The notes beneath the pieces were generated by a model, which saw only the letters and a list, made by a program, of their open reading frames with translations, was not told the DNA's origin and searched no databases. This document shows positions 10,901 through 17,630 of a stretch of 64,000 nucleotides of DNA, one piece after another. How positions within the stretch are numbered: the first letter of the stretch is position 1; the number at the start of each line of letters is the position of its first letter. The DNA is from Arthrobacter sulfonylureivorans (GTDB taxonomy: Bacteria > Actinomycetota > Actinomycetes > Actinomycetales > Micrococcaceae). A program made the translations under genes and the position numbers. The stretch is from positions 1-64,000 of the forward strand of contig RJAE01000011.1 in assembly GCA_004000035.1 (NCBI GenBank), read 5' to 3'.

Positions 10901-11590
10901 ACCGGCACCGGCCATCAGCTGGTCCAGCACCGACAGCGAGTCGCGGACGGAACCTCCGCCGGCCCGGATCACCAGCGAGAGGACGCCCGGGGCCACCGGC
11001 ACGTTCTCCTGCCGGCAGAGCAGCTCCAGATACTGCATCAGCGGTTCCGGCGGGACCAGCCGGAACGGGTAGTGGTGGGTGCGCGAGCGGATGGTGCCGA
11101 TGACCTTGTCCGGCTCCGTGGTGGCGAAGATGAACTTGATGTGCTCCGGCGGCTCTTCCACGATCTTCAGCAGCGCGTTGAAACCTGCGGACGTGACCAT
11201 GTGGGCCTCGTCGATGATGAAGATCTTGTAGCGGTCGCGCACTGGGGCGAAGGTGGCTCGTTCACGCAGGTCGCGGGCGTCGTCCACACCGCCGTGAGAC
11301 GCGGCGTCGATCTCGATGACGTCCAGGCTGCCGGGACCTCCGCGGCCCAGTTCAACGCAGGAATCGCACTTGCCGCACGGAGTGGGGGTGGGGCCTTCGG
11401 CGCAGTTCAGGCAGCGGGCCAGAATGCGGGCGGAGGTGGTTTTGCCGCAGCCGCGCGGGCCGGAGAACAGGTAGGCGTGGTTGACGCGGTTCTTCTGCAG
11501 CGCCGCCATCAGCGGATCGGTGACATGTTCCTGCCCGATAACGTCCGCGAATGTGTCCGGGCGGTAGCGACGGTAAAGGGCTGTACTCAC
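7931..11590 (-). CDS. dnaX: DNA polymerase III subunit gamma/tau
   Basis: Clamp-loader motor subunit of the replisome. The 1219-aa product has an AAA+ core: P-loop GPRGCGKTT at 44-52, zinc-binding Cys63, 72, 75 and 78, and DEAH at 127-130. The clamp-loader collar domain follows to about residue 370. From about 400 onward the protein is an unusually long Ala/Pro/Gln/Ser-rich tail with two repeat zones: four exact or near-exact 16-residue units, and a stretch of SAxSG-type repeats. A short ordered island (IRRAWPEILSTLSGIRKVTW), then LDGTALTLGF, separates them; this resembles the conserved C-terminal tau domain. Start GTG, weak ribosome site. No slippery AAAAAAG-type frameshift site was noticed, so a separate gamma form is not indicated. 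Confidence 0.95.
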   Translation of the reverse strand: MSTALYRRYRPDTFADVIGQEHVTDPLMAALQKNRVNHAYLFSGPRGCGKTTSARILARCLNCAEGPTPTPCGKCDSCVELGRGGPGSLDVIEIDAASHGGVDDARDLRERATFAPVRDRYKIFIIDEAHMVTSAGFNALLKIVEEPPEHIKFIFATTEPDKVIGTIRSRTHHYPFRLVPPEPLMQYLELLCRQENVPVAPGVLSLVIRAGGGSVRDSLSVLDQLMAGAGPSGLDYELAVSLLGYTHASLLDDVVDAFAAADASTVFNAVDRVVQTGHDPRRFVEDLLERFRDLIIVRAMPESAHAILRGVPEDQIARMQTQANQLGAAELSRAADITNQALTEMTGATSPRLHLELLCARILLPSADQGEQGVAARVDRIERRLSYGGAPVSAPIDNGQAPVAHAAAEPQLSGPAAARAALRGANANKAQTQTPAVASNEAPRQDAERITPPRVSTADWPREDQQGPAAAAANARPAAQPAQQHDGGAPATSAGTAPVASGTSGTAISDAAGVSSAAASAAPAAEAPAAATPAGSGAPAGPAVAGPTAPAEPGPTVPSSVFGNPRDAGQQDAGVRGTANAARAQESAASTATETSADWGGSWGAMPEPAPAPEKPATQAPAQAPVNAAAAPAAQQSGSPRTAETPGQRQPQAQGHPPAQQPAPQRPAQEAPAAQQQPSRPEPAAAPSAAQQQPSRPEPAAAPSAAQQQPSRPEPAAAPSAAQQQPSRPEPAAAQPSRQEQVAPQTSAPQQDQSAPQASGQIEMIRRAWPEILSTLSGIRKVTWMNVSANASPLSLDGTALTLGFKNQGSATNFGNGDHAENLRQAIQQVLGMDLRILTVEDASVTAGESGPKVPTSRQQPADGGWSANTATVNAPAPVPEPMAHSTPPNPAPASAPPVPPSGLAPTPDSAPSGFSATSGTSAVSAPSVVSATSGFSAPSGVSSPSAGSGMTAPSPMSASSTGSAPSAVSAASAASGHSAPGGMTGPSAATAATGMSAASGFSAASGASAPSGMSGTTAASAPSADSPSSASGNGQRPAALPGEKPVFAQLAERMSSASSATVAGAPGAIAMKSAPDHAATEAEPPSPNGVDQPNVQSPGAQIPDRSAPAPSAPTSPYDDVPYANDEPPAEEWETTPDRQVPGQKRSRYQQLLDQAKATQATATPATPSPSGRDLNLKYVEDIPSDDDESIEDSGLVGRAAIERLLGGRLIEERSHDGS
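9388..9579 (-). repeat. Four 48-bp tandem repeats inside dnaX
   Basis: Four consecutive 48-nt units with almost no differences encode AAQQQPSRPEPAAAPS four times. The period is in frame, so copy number can change without disrupting the gene. The near identity of the units points to recent expansion. Confidence 0.85.
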
Positions 11591-11672
11591 GATGAAACCC
11601 TATCGGTTGAAACTGGGCCCTCGCACGCCGGAGCGCTGGGGCTGGGGATAGGTAGCAGGCGGGGGTTAAGTA

Positions 11673-11761
11673 AAGACCCCTCATGCACCTGACAGAGCCC
11701 GCTTACCCTTGCTACCTTCCGGTCCTGGGGGAGTTCACAGGATGACACCGCATGAGGGGCC
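11673..11761 (-). ncRNA. ffs: Signal recognition particle RNA (small bacterial type)
   Basis: The minus strand carries the SRP Alu-less hairpin: the terminal arms GCCCCTCATGC and GCATGAGGGG pair, and the apical conserved loop region reads CAGGACCGGAAGGTAGCAA, as in 4.5S RNA. Size is close to 90 nt; the ends are set by the outer stem and may be off by a few bases. Placement directly upstream of dnaX on the same strand is the common actinobacterial arrangement. It binds Ffh for co-translational targeting. Confidence 0.9.
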
Positions 11762-11768
11762 GACGAAT

Positions 11769-11774
11769 AGTCTA
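11769..11774 (-). promoter_or_regulatory. -10 box of ffs
   Basis: TAGACT on the minus strand lies about 8 nt before the first base of the SRP RNA. It overlaps the stop codon of the upstream gene (11772-11774). The -35 is not clear. Confidence 0.5.
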
Positions 11775-12779
11775 CCCGACTCCGGACGGCGTCCCGAAAT
11801 CCCCGGCAGCGCTGCCGCCAGACTCCCACCAGCGCAGCACTCGGGCGCACCGGAGGGTGGCCCAGCGGCTGATGTCCTCGGGCGTCCAGCGGAACCACAT
11901 CCGGCCCGGATGCGGCCGGTAGCCGCCCCAGTTGCCCGGGCTGCGCTGGTGGGAGGCGATCACCTTGATGGCGATCGACATCCGGTCATCCTGGGGGCAG
12001 TTCTCGGCTCGGAAGTACTCCAGCCCGCGCAGGATATCGAAGTGCCACTGCGGCGGGAACCGGAACTGGGCCAGCGTCGGATGGGCGACGCTGCCGGTGC
12101 GGTGCGAGCGGTAGAGCGAATGCATCAGCAGGAATTCGCGGCCACGGGTTTCGGCTGCAGCTACCTGAAGCGGGCCGCCGCTGTGCCGGTACGCTGCCAG
12201 ACCCTCCAGCGTGCTGATGGTGGTGTGGAAGGAAGCATGCTTGCCCATCGAGGTGTGCGGCTCGCAGTTCCAGCCGCCGTCGTCGAGTTCCTCGGCAAGC
12301 AGCCAGGCCACCGCGTCGTCGATCCGGGAATCGCCGTCGAGCCGCTGGCCCAGCTCGCAGCCGACCAGAACGGTCATCGCGGTGACGCAGTTCTCGGCCC
12401 GCTTCGGATGGCGCTCAAAGCTGAGCCCGCCGTCGAAGTACGCCGCCCCGTCCAGCAGCCGCAGGCACCCGGAAACTGCCTGCGGGTGCCCGGGCGGCAG
12501 GCCGAGCCAGTGCAGCAGCAGCAAGGTGAACATGGTGGACGTCCACTTGGGGTTGTAGAGCCCGCCGCCCCAGCTGCCGTCCGGATCCTGCGCCTGGAGC
12601 AGCAGCGCTCCCCAACCGTTGCCCGCGATTTGGGCCTGCGCTTTGGCCACTTCAAAGTCCGGTGCATCGCAGAGATCGCGCAAGGTTTGGAACCGGATGG
12701 ACGGGTCGCCGGCCAACAGCCAGTCCACAATGCGCGCCGATGGAACGCTGCCTTCTGCGGGCTCCGGATTGGTGGCCAC
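11772..12779 (-). CDS. Terpenoid cyclase/prenyltransferase-fold (squalene-cyclase-like) protein
   Basis: A 335-aa soluble protein made of alpha/alpha-barrel repeats. Repeats of the QW/prenyltransferase kind are visible: DPDGSWGGGLYNPKW, ELDDGGWNCEP and SPGNWGGYRPHPGRMWF. It is about half the length of a true squalene-hopene cyclase and the DXDD catalytic motif was not seen, so cyclase activity is doubtful. Such single-barrel relatives are common uncharacterised proteins in Arthrobacter-like bacteria. Start GTG with a GGGGA site. Its stop codon overlaps the ffs promoter, so read-through from this gene could affect SRP RNA transcription. Confidence 0.65.
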   Translation of the reverse strand: MATNPEPAEGSVPSARIVDWLLAGDPSIRFQTLRDLCDAPDFEVAKAQAQIAGNGWGALLLQAQDPDGSWGGGLYNPKWTSTMFTLLLLHWLGLPPGHPQAVSGCLRLLDGAAYFDGGLSFERHPKRAENCVTAMTVLVGCELGQRLDGDSRIDDAVAWLLAEELDDGGWNCEPHTSMGKHASFHTTISTLEGLAAYRHSGGPLQVAAAETRGREFLLMHSLYRSHRTGSVAHPTLAQFRFPPQWHFDILRGLEYFRAENCPQDDRMSIAIKVIASHQRSPGNWGGYRPHPGRMWFRWTPEDISRWATLRCARVLRWWESGGSAAGDFGTPSGVG

Positions 12780-13108
12780 GGCGCATCATTCCCCTCGGAT
12801 GAAGGCTTCCCCTGAGCCCTGCACCACTTCTATGACGACATCTTGCCACTGCCGGATTCAGGCTTCCAGAGCTTACTGTCCGATCCGACCGGCCGACGTG
12901 GAATTCGCTCCGGAGGGGACCCGCTCTGCCTGTTTCGGCGCCCGGAGATTGTACCTGGGGCCGTCCGTGCCGAGCCTCAAGATGGCCGTTTCCACACCTG
13001 CGGATCCCGGCCACAGCCAGATGCCCCGCGCCCGCTGGCCTGCTGCCCGATTCGGCAGATCGGCAGGGTTTCGGGTACTCTGGTATCTGCTCTTGTGAGC
13101 AAACATCT
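12780..13108. other. Intergenic region without recognised gene
   Basis: Several open frames cross this stretch but none has a ribosome site or recognisable family. A TACTCT hexamer (13076-13081) about 28 nt before the tRNA could be its -10 box, but I cannot pair it with a -35. Confidence 0.4.
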
Positions 13109-13196
13109 GGAGGATTCGCCTAGCGGCCTATGGCGCACGCCTGGAACGCGTGTTGGGTTCACGCCCTCGGGGGTTCAAATCCCCCATCCTCCGCCA
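13109..13196 (+). tRNA. tRNA-Ser (anticodon GGA)
   Basis: An 88-nt class II tRNA with the CCA end encoded. The acceptor stem GGAGGAT pairs with ATCCTCC. The anticodon loop reads CTGGAAC with anticodon GGA. There is a long variable arm, and the T arm is GGGGGTTCAAATCCCCC. It reads UCC and UCU serine codons. Confidence 0.95.
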
Positions 13197-13198
13197 AG

Positions 13199-13248
13199 AA
13201 CAGCGGCCCTCGATCTGCACTGCAGACCGGGGGCGGCTGTTTTTCTTA
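13199..13248 (+). terminator. Rho-independent terminator of tRNA-Ser
   Basis: AACAGC...GCTGTT closes a stem of about 17 bp, with a G/G mismatch and an A/C mismatch, ending in TTTTTCTT. It begins 3 nt after the tRNA. Confidence 0.85.
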
Positions 13249-13604
13249 ACGACGACGACGGTGCTTGGCGCCGCCTAAGTGGTCTGTGTCGCCCGAGGTC
13301 CGCCTAGGCCCGACTACGTCCGCGCGGGACCGCTTGGGTTCGCCGAGATTTCGGCGTGGCTGTCCACGTTCAGCCATAACTGTCCATGTCTTGGAGATCC
13401 AAACGGCCCTGACCTGCGGGTATGTCTCAGTGGTCGCCAAAACATGGACAGACGCAGCCCGGTACTGCTGCCCGGCCGGGCCGTGGAGCCGAGTCTTCGC
13501 CGCTCCGCGGGCCGTTGCCGCTCCGACCGGTCGTCGCCCCGGTACGGCGGCCCAAGATGTGGGCAGTTACGCCAGGCGTATCGGGCACGTCCACCCCGGA
13601 ACTG
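13249..13604. other. Intergenic region without recognised gene
   Basis: About 350 nt between the tRNA terminator and the 3' end of the oxygenase gene. Short open frames exist on both strands, but none has a ribosome site or family resemblance. I found no repeat of the tRNA 3' end that would mark an integration site. Confidence 0.4.
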
Positions 13605-14510
13605 TCAGGCCTGCTGGCGGAGCCGGGCGATGCGGCGGCGGGCGGCGGCTTCGCTCGGGCCGGTCTTGCTCAGGCCCAACCGGACGACGCCGAGCACCAG
13701 CCAGGTGGCCGGCTTGATCAGCATCCGCAGCGGCAGCGGAGTGATTGGCCGCAGCCCTAGCAGGCGGCGGTGGTCCTCGGGCAGGGTTTCGACGGCGGCG
13801 GCGAACAGGATGCTGTACCCCAGCCGTTGGGAGCGGGGCAGCGGCGGGTGGCGGACGAACTCTACTGTTTCCTGCATGGCAGCCGAGGCGGTGAGTTCCG
13901 GCCGGTAGCTGTCCAGTTGGCGGCGCAGTTCTGCGAAGGTACGGGGCGGGTCAGTAATCTGCATCAGTTCACCGGCTTTCGCCCATTCGGCCACATATTG
14001 ATCGGGCCCGCCGGGTAACCGCCTGCCGTACGTGAGATAGGAAGTCACAAAGGCGTCGGTGAAGGTCAGGTGCACCCAACGCAGCAGATGCGGATCGTTG
14101 GCGTAGTAGGGCTGCTGCTCGCCGGCCGAGTCGGTGTAGGTGCCGCGGACACGTTCGTGCAACTGCAGCACCAAGTCGCAGGCAGACTTAGCCGCGGCGG
14201 TGTCCCCGTAGGTAACGGTGAAGATCCACCGGATGGTGTTGGCCAGCCGGGCCAGCGGGGCGGTGCGATATGCGGAGAAGTCATCAACGCCGGCCAGAGC
14301 CCCCGGGTGCAGAGTCTGGGTGAGCAGTGACCGGATGCCCGCCACCAGCGTGGTCATCGAGCGGTGGACCGTCCAGACCGCGGAATCCGGCGCGAAGTAG
14401 CCCGCGTCGTCGCCGTTTTCCAGCTCGAGTTCCCATTGCGGGACGGTGTCGCTCTGTCCGGCAAACGTGCCGCGCAGCTCATCGCGCCAGCGGATCAGGA
14501 TGTTGCCCAC
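13605..14510 (-). CDS. MpaB-family (DUF2236) oxygenase-like protein
   Basis: A 301-aa mostly helical protein of the latex-clearing/MpaB superfamily, in which some members bind haem b and oxidise polymers or unknown substrates. Characteristic stretches are SAVWTVHRSM near the start, IRWIFTVTYGD, DPHLLRWVHLTFTDAFVTSY and PPRTFAELRRQLD; the conserved His in the RWVH segment is a candidate haem ligand. Start: I prefer the GTG at 14510, because a CATAAT -10 box ends 6 nt before it, as in other leaderless genes here. A GTG at 14546 would add 12 residues. Substrate unknown. Confidence 0.75.
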   Translation of the reverse strand: MGNILIRWRDELRGTFAGQSDTVPQWELELENGDDAGYFAPDSAVWTVHRSMTTLVAGIRSLLTQTLHPGALAGVDDFSAYRTAPLARLANTIRWIFTVTYGDTAAAKSACDLVLQLHERVRGTYTDSAGEQQPYYANDPHLLRWVHLTFTDAFVTSYLTYGRRLPGGPDQYVAEWAKAGELMQITDPPRTFAELRRQLDSYRPELTASAAMQETVEFVRHPPLPRSQRLGYSILFAAAVETLPEDHRRLLGLRPITPLPLRMLIKPATWLVLGVVRLGLSKTGPSEAAARRRIARLRQQA

Positions 14511-14580
14511 ACAGCCATTATGGGTGCGCCGGCGGTGGTTGTGCACGGGGGAAGCGGGTCTCCGCGCGTTCGCTGGCGCT

Positions 14581-14651
14581 CACTTGGTCGACCACCGGGG
14601 CTGACCTGATCGACCGCCGGGGCTTGGCTGACCTGGTCGACCACCCGGGGC
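14581..14651. repeat. Three degenerate 22-bp direct repeats
   Basis: Copies at 14581-14602, 14603-14624 and 14630-14651 share the core GACCTGGTCGACCACCGGGG with a few changes. Each contains a GTCGAC or ATCGAC centre. They lie just past the stop of the iron oxygenase gene and could mark its transcript end or be a short expansion. Confidence 0.55.
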
Positions 14652-14660
14652 CGGGCGTTG

Positions 14661-15692
14661 CTACTTCTTGGCGAGGAGCTCCGGGTAGTACTTCTCGGTC
14701 ACGTCCGGGTGGGCGCGCAGTCGGCCCTTGAGCATGTTGGCGCCGAAGCTGGAGAGCATCGGGTTGGTCGGGTCGTCGGTGCGTCCGCGGGACTCGGCCT
14801 TGAGCTCGTCCGGCAGCGGAACCGGATCGATCACGGCGTCCAACCGCGGCGACCAGAAGAACGGCACGGAGTAGCGGTCCACGCCGGGCGGCGGAGCCTG
14901 CACGCGGTGGATGGTGGCGGTGATGTAGCCGTCGGTAGCGACCTCCAGCATCTCGCCCAGGTTTACCACCAGGGCGCCCTCGATCGGCTCCACCGGGAGC
15001 CATTCCTCGGACTCCGGCGGCCGGACCTCCAAACCGCCGATCATGTCCTGCAGCAGCAGGGTGACGAAACCGTAGTCGGCGTGGATGCCCACGCCCTGGT
15101 CGCCGGCTTCTTCCACGACGCCGCCCACGTAGTGCACCAGCTTGCCCATCCAGTGCGGGGTATCGGCGAACGGCTCGTCGAAGTAGTTCTCCGGCAGGCC
15201 CAGTCCGACGCCGATGGCGGCCAGCAAGTCGTGGCCCACCGAGGACATGAGCTCGGCCCACGCCAGCGCCCTCTCGCGCAGGTCCGGTTGCACGGCGTCC
15301 GGCCACTGGTTCGGGCCGCGCAGCAGCCAGTACTTCTGGTCGTCCGAGTAGTCGGTGACCGGCTCGCTCTCCGGCGAGTAGTCCAGCTGCTCGCGGGCGT
15401 CGGCCCGACCCTGGGTCCGCTCGGTGCCCATCCGGGTGTAGCCGCGGAAGTGCGGAGAATTCCGGTTGTCCAGCTTGAGCCGCTCGTCCAGCGGCAGTTC
15501 GAAGAAGCGTTTGATCGCGTCGAAGAGCTCGGCCACCTGGCCGTCGGCCGCGCCGTAGCCGACAATCTGGAAGAAACCGACGCGGTGCGCGGCGTCGCGC
15601 AGTTGGTCGATAAAGTCCGGATTGAAGCTGCCGTCCGCCAGCCGGGCGGTGCTCATGTCGAGGACAGGAATGGTTCCCTGAAAAGCGTTCAT
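14661..15692 (-). CDS. Isopenicillin N synthase-family Fe(II)/2-oxoglutarate-type oxygenase
   Basis: A 343-aa non-haem iron oxygenase. The N-terminal DIOX_N region (IPVLDMSTARL to QIVGYG) covers about 8-45. The metal triad is visible as HADYG (His and Asp) near residue 213 and the distal His in TATIHRV near 270. The co-substrate-binding Arg and Ser appear as DRYSVPFF. Such enzymes hydroxylate, desaturate or ring-close small molecules; the substrate cannot be read here. Start ATG 15692. It stands alone between two leftward genes. Confidence 0.8.
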   Translation of the reverse strand: MNAFQGTIPVLDMSTARLADGSFNPDFIDQLRDAAHRVGFFQIVGYGAADGQVAELFDAIKRFFELPLDERLKLDNRNSPHFRGYTRMGTERTQGRADAREQLDYSPESEPVTDYSDDQKYWLLRGPNQWPDAVQPDLRERALAWAELMSSVGHDLLAAIGVGLGLPENYFDEPFADTPHWMGKLVHYVGGVVEEAGDQGVGIHADYGFVTLLLQDMIGGLEVRPPESEEWLPVEPIEGALVVNLGEMLEVATDGYITATIHRVQAPPPGVDRYSVPFFWSPRLDAVIDPVPLPDELKAESRGRTDDPTNPMLSSFGANMLKGRLRAHPDVTEKYYPELLAKK

Positions 15693-15896
15693 GCTGGCAG
15701 GCTAGCACCGGCTCCGCTGTCAATTGTTACGGACGTTACGATTTACTGCGGCTGCAAAGTTTTCCTTGACGTGCGGGGAAATCCGGCGTGCAATGCGCCC
15801 CGCCGCCCGGCCTGGGCACCGCATGCTCCCCGCGCTCTGGGCGCCCCGGGGCCGGCCCTCGCCGCGCTCTGGGCGCCCCGAGCCGGCCCACCCGCC

Positions 15897-16808
15897 CTAC
15901 AGCGTCTGCGCGATCGCGGCCCAGGTCCGCAGGAACGCCGCGCCGGCTTCCTCGTGGACGGCCTTCGGGAAGCCCAGGTGGGCCGCGGTCAGCACCGGGT
16001 ACGGCTTCTCCGGCACTCCCTCCGCCGGCCGCACATCCACGTGCAGCACGGCATGCCCGTGGTGGTGCAGCAGGTCGGACATGGCATAGTCGGTGCGCGA
16101 ATCGCCCATGGTCCGCCACGCGTGCGGCACCACGCCGTCGGCGGCCAGCATCTCCAGCGCCCGCTGCGCGCCTAGGTCCTTGCCCAGCTGCACCGATTCG
16201 ATGTCCGTGGCGATGATGTTCGGATCCACCCGGTAGTCAATCCGGTCGTCGCTGTCCGGCAGGTGCTGATCCAGCCGGGTGGCACCCATGTTGAACCGGC
16301 GCATCAAAGCCAGGACCTCGGCGTCGAACTTTTCCTGCACCCGGCGGTACTCCCGGTTCTCCGTGCCCACCACCTGCTCCACGGACACCATGGCCTTCTT
16401 GGTCTCATCGAAAAACATGAGGCTGGAGTAGCCCGAGCTGACCAGCTTGCGCACTTCGGCGGCGAACTCCTGCGGCGGGGCCAGCGAGTGGTCCACATGG
16501 ATGGTGCCGGGGCCGTCCGCGGTGAAGCTGAACCAGACGGCGCCCTTCTCGCAGACCGCGTAGCAGCGCACTCCCGCCGGCATCCCGGCAGCCAGCATCG
16601 GCTCCATCACCTGCTCGCGGATGAAATGGTCCGAGCGCCCGGTGTTGAACACGATCGGCCAGCCGCGCTTGGCCATCACCAGCAACGAGTGGATGATCTC
16701 GGGCGGCACCGTGCGGGTCACCGGCGAGGAGACCGGCCCGTCGACGTCCAGCAACAGCCCGATGGGTGGCTGCTCGGGGCGAACGGGGGCACCGGCGGTG
16801 AGGGTCAT
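15897..16808 (-). CDS. HAD-superfamily hydrolase
   Basis: A 303-aa phosphatase-type protein. Motif I is LLLDVDGPV (Asp21 nucleophile, Asp23 acid/base), motif II lies in VFNTGRS near 60, and motif IV GDSRTDYAMSD near 255 supplies metal ligands. The order and the large cap suggest the Cof/sucrose-phosphatase subclass. Substrate unknown. Start ATG 16808, with CATACT 6 nt before it on the minus strand (leaderless). A longer frame from 16892 lacks support. Confidence 0.8.
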   Translation of the reverse strand: MTLTAGAPVRPEQPPIGLLLDVDGPVSSPVTRTVPPEIIHSLLVMAKRGWPIVFNTGRSDHFIREQVMEPMLAAGMPAGVRCYAVCEKGAVWFSFTADGPGTIHVDHSLAPPQEFAAEVRKLVSSGYSSLMFFDETKKAMVSVEQVVGTENREYRRVQEKFDAEVLALMRRFNMGATRLDQHLPDSDDRIDYRVDPNIIATDIESVQLGKDLGAQRALEMLAADGVVPHAWRTMGDSRTDYAMSDLLHHHGHAVLHVDVRPAEGVPEKPYPVLTAAHLGFPKAVHEEAGAAFLRTWAAIAQTL

Positions 16809-16919
16809 GATCCCAGTATGGTCGCCCACCGGGACGGTTTGAACCCCTCCAGTTTTTCCCAAGCTGGCGGGGCAAGGATGTGTCTCTAACATCCATGGGG
16901 GAATGGAAGCGGTACCGCA

Positions 16920-17630
16920 ATGACAACGCTAATTGGGGATAGCGCGGTCGCATCGGAACCGGAGGGCAGCGCGAGCCTGCCGTCCGGTCTCTCGCGCCGT
17001 GTTTTTGGACTACTTGTTGGAACCGGAGTCGCCGGCGTCGCGGGGGGTGCCGGTTTACTCACGGCCAGCCAGCAACGGGCGGGCGGCTTGGGTCCGGGAG
17101 GCGTGGAAACGTCCTTCGGGAGCGTGCGGCTGGTGTCCGCGGAGCGCCAGCATCGGTTGGCGTACGACGGCGGTGTTCCCGCCTTGGGCGCGGAGTCCTC
17201 CGCTGCGGCGGGGCCGGCGGCGGGGTCCGCAGCGGCCGGCGCATCACCGGGTGACTCCGGGCACTCGGGCCACGGCGCCATCATGGCGGCGGCGCCGCAG
17301 CCGGCGAATATGACCTGGGGCGACCACCTGCTGGTGGAGCTGGAGGTACAAAACGCTTCGGACGGCAACGTGCTGTTCGCGCCCGGACAGCTGCGGCTGA
17401 AGGTCGGCGACGGCGGGCCGACGGTGACCAACCGGGACTCGGGGGAGGCGGTGGGGCTGGCGCCCCAGAGCACCGAGCGCTTCTGGATCAGCTTCCTGGT
17501 GCCGGCGGACGCGCAGAGCTTCTCGGCGGAGTTCACCGATCCGTGGCTGCACTCCGCGCCGCTGGAGCTCAAGCTGCCCCGGGTGGCGTTGAGACCCGGC
17601 TGGCTGGACGAAGGCGGCCATCATGACTGA
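16920..17630 (+). CDS. Tat-signal protein of the split multicopper oxidase operon
   Basis: A 236-aa exported protein. SRRVFGLLVGTG at about residues 25-36 is a good twin-arginine motif followed by a hydrophobic Gly/Ala-rich core, so export in folded form is likely. The mature part has a low-complexity linker (about 70-125, with His in SGHSGHG) and a beta-rich C-terminal domain with LLVELEVQN, as in cupredoxin-like or DUF4352-type domains. First gene of the operon; its 3' end overlaps the next start by 8 nt. It might be a copper chaperone or accessory subunit, by position only. Confidence 0.6.
   Translation: MTTLIGDSAVASEPEGSASLPSGLSRRVFGLLVGTGVAGVAGGAGLLTASQQRAGGLGPGGVETSFGSVRLVSAERQHRLAYDGGVPALGAESSAAAGPAAGSAAAGASPGDSGHSGHGAIMAAAPQPANMTWGDHLLVELEVQNASDGNVLFAPGQLRLKVGDGGPTVTNRDSGEAVGLAPQSTERFWISFLVPADAQSFSAEFTDPWLHSAPLELKLPRVALRPGWLDEGGHHD

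Noticed and set aside
9400-11590. Programmed frameshift in dnaX producing a gamma form
   Set aside because: I found no A-rich slippery heptamer with a following hairpin in the expected region.
11709-12815. 368-codon plus frame opposite the squalene-cyclase-like gene and SRP RNA
   Set aside because: Runs through the SRP RNA and opposite a gene with recognisable barrel repeats.
13109-13196. tRNA-Ser as an integration site for a mobile island
   Set aside because: No repeat of the tRNA 3' end, integrase or recombinase gene was seen in the window.
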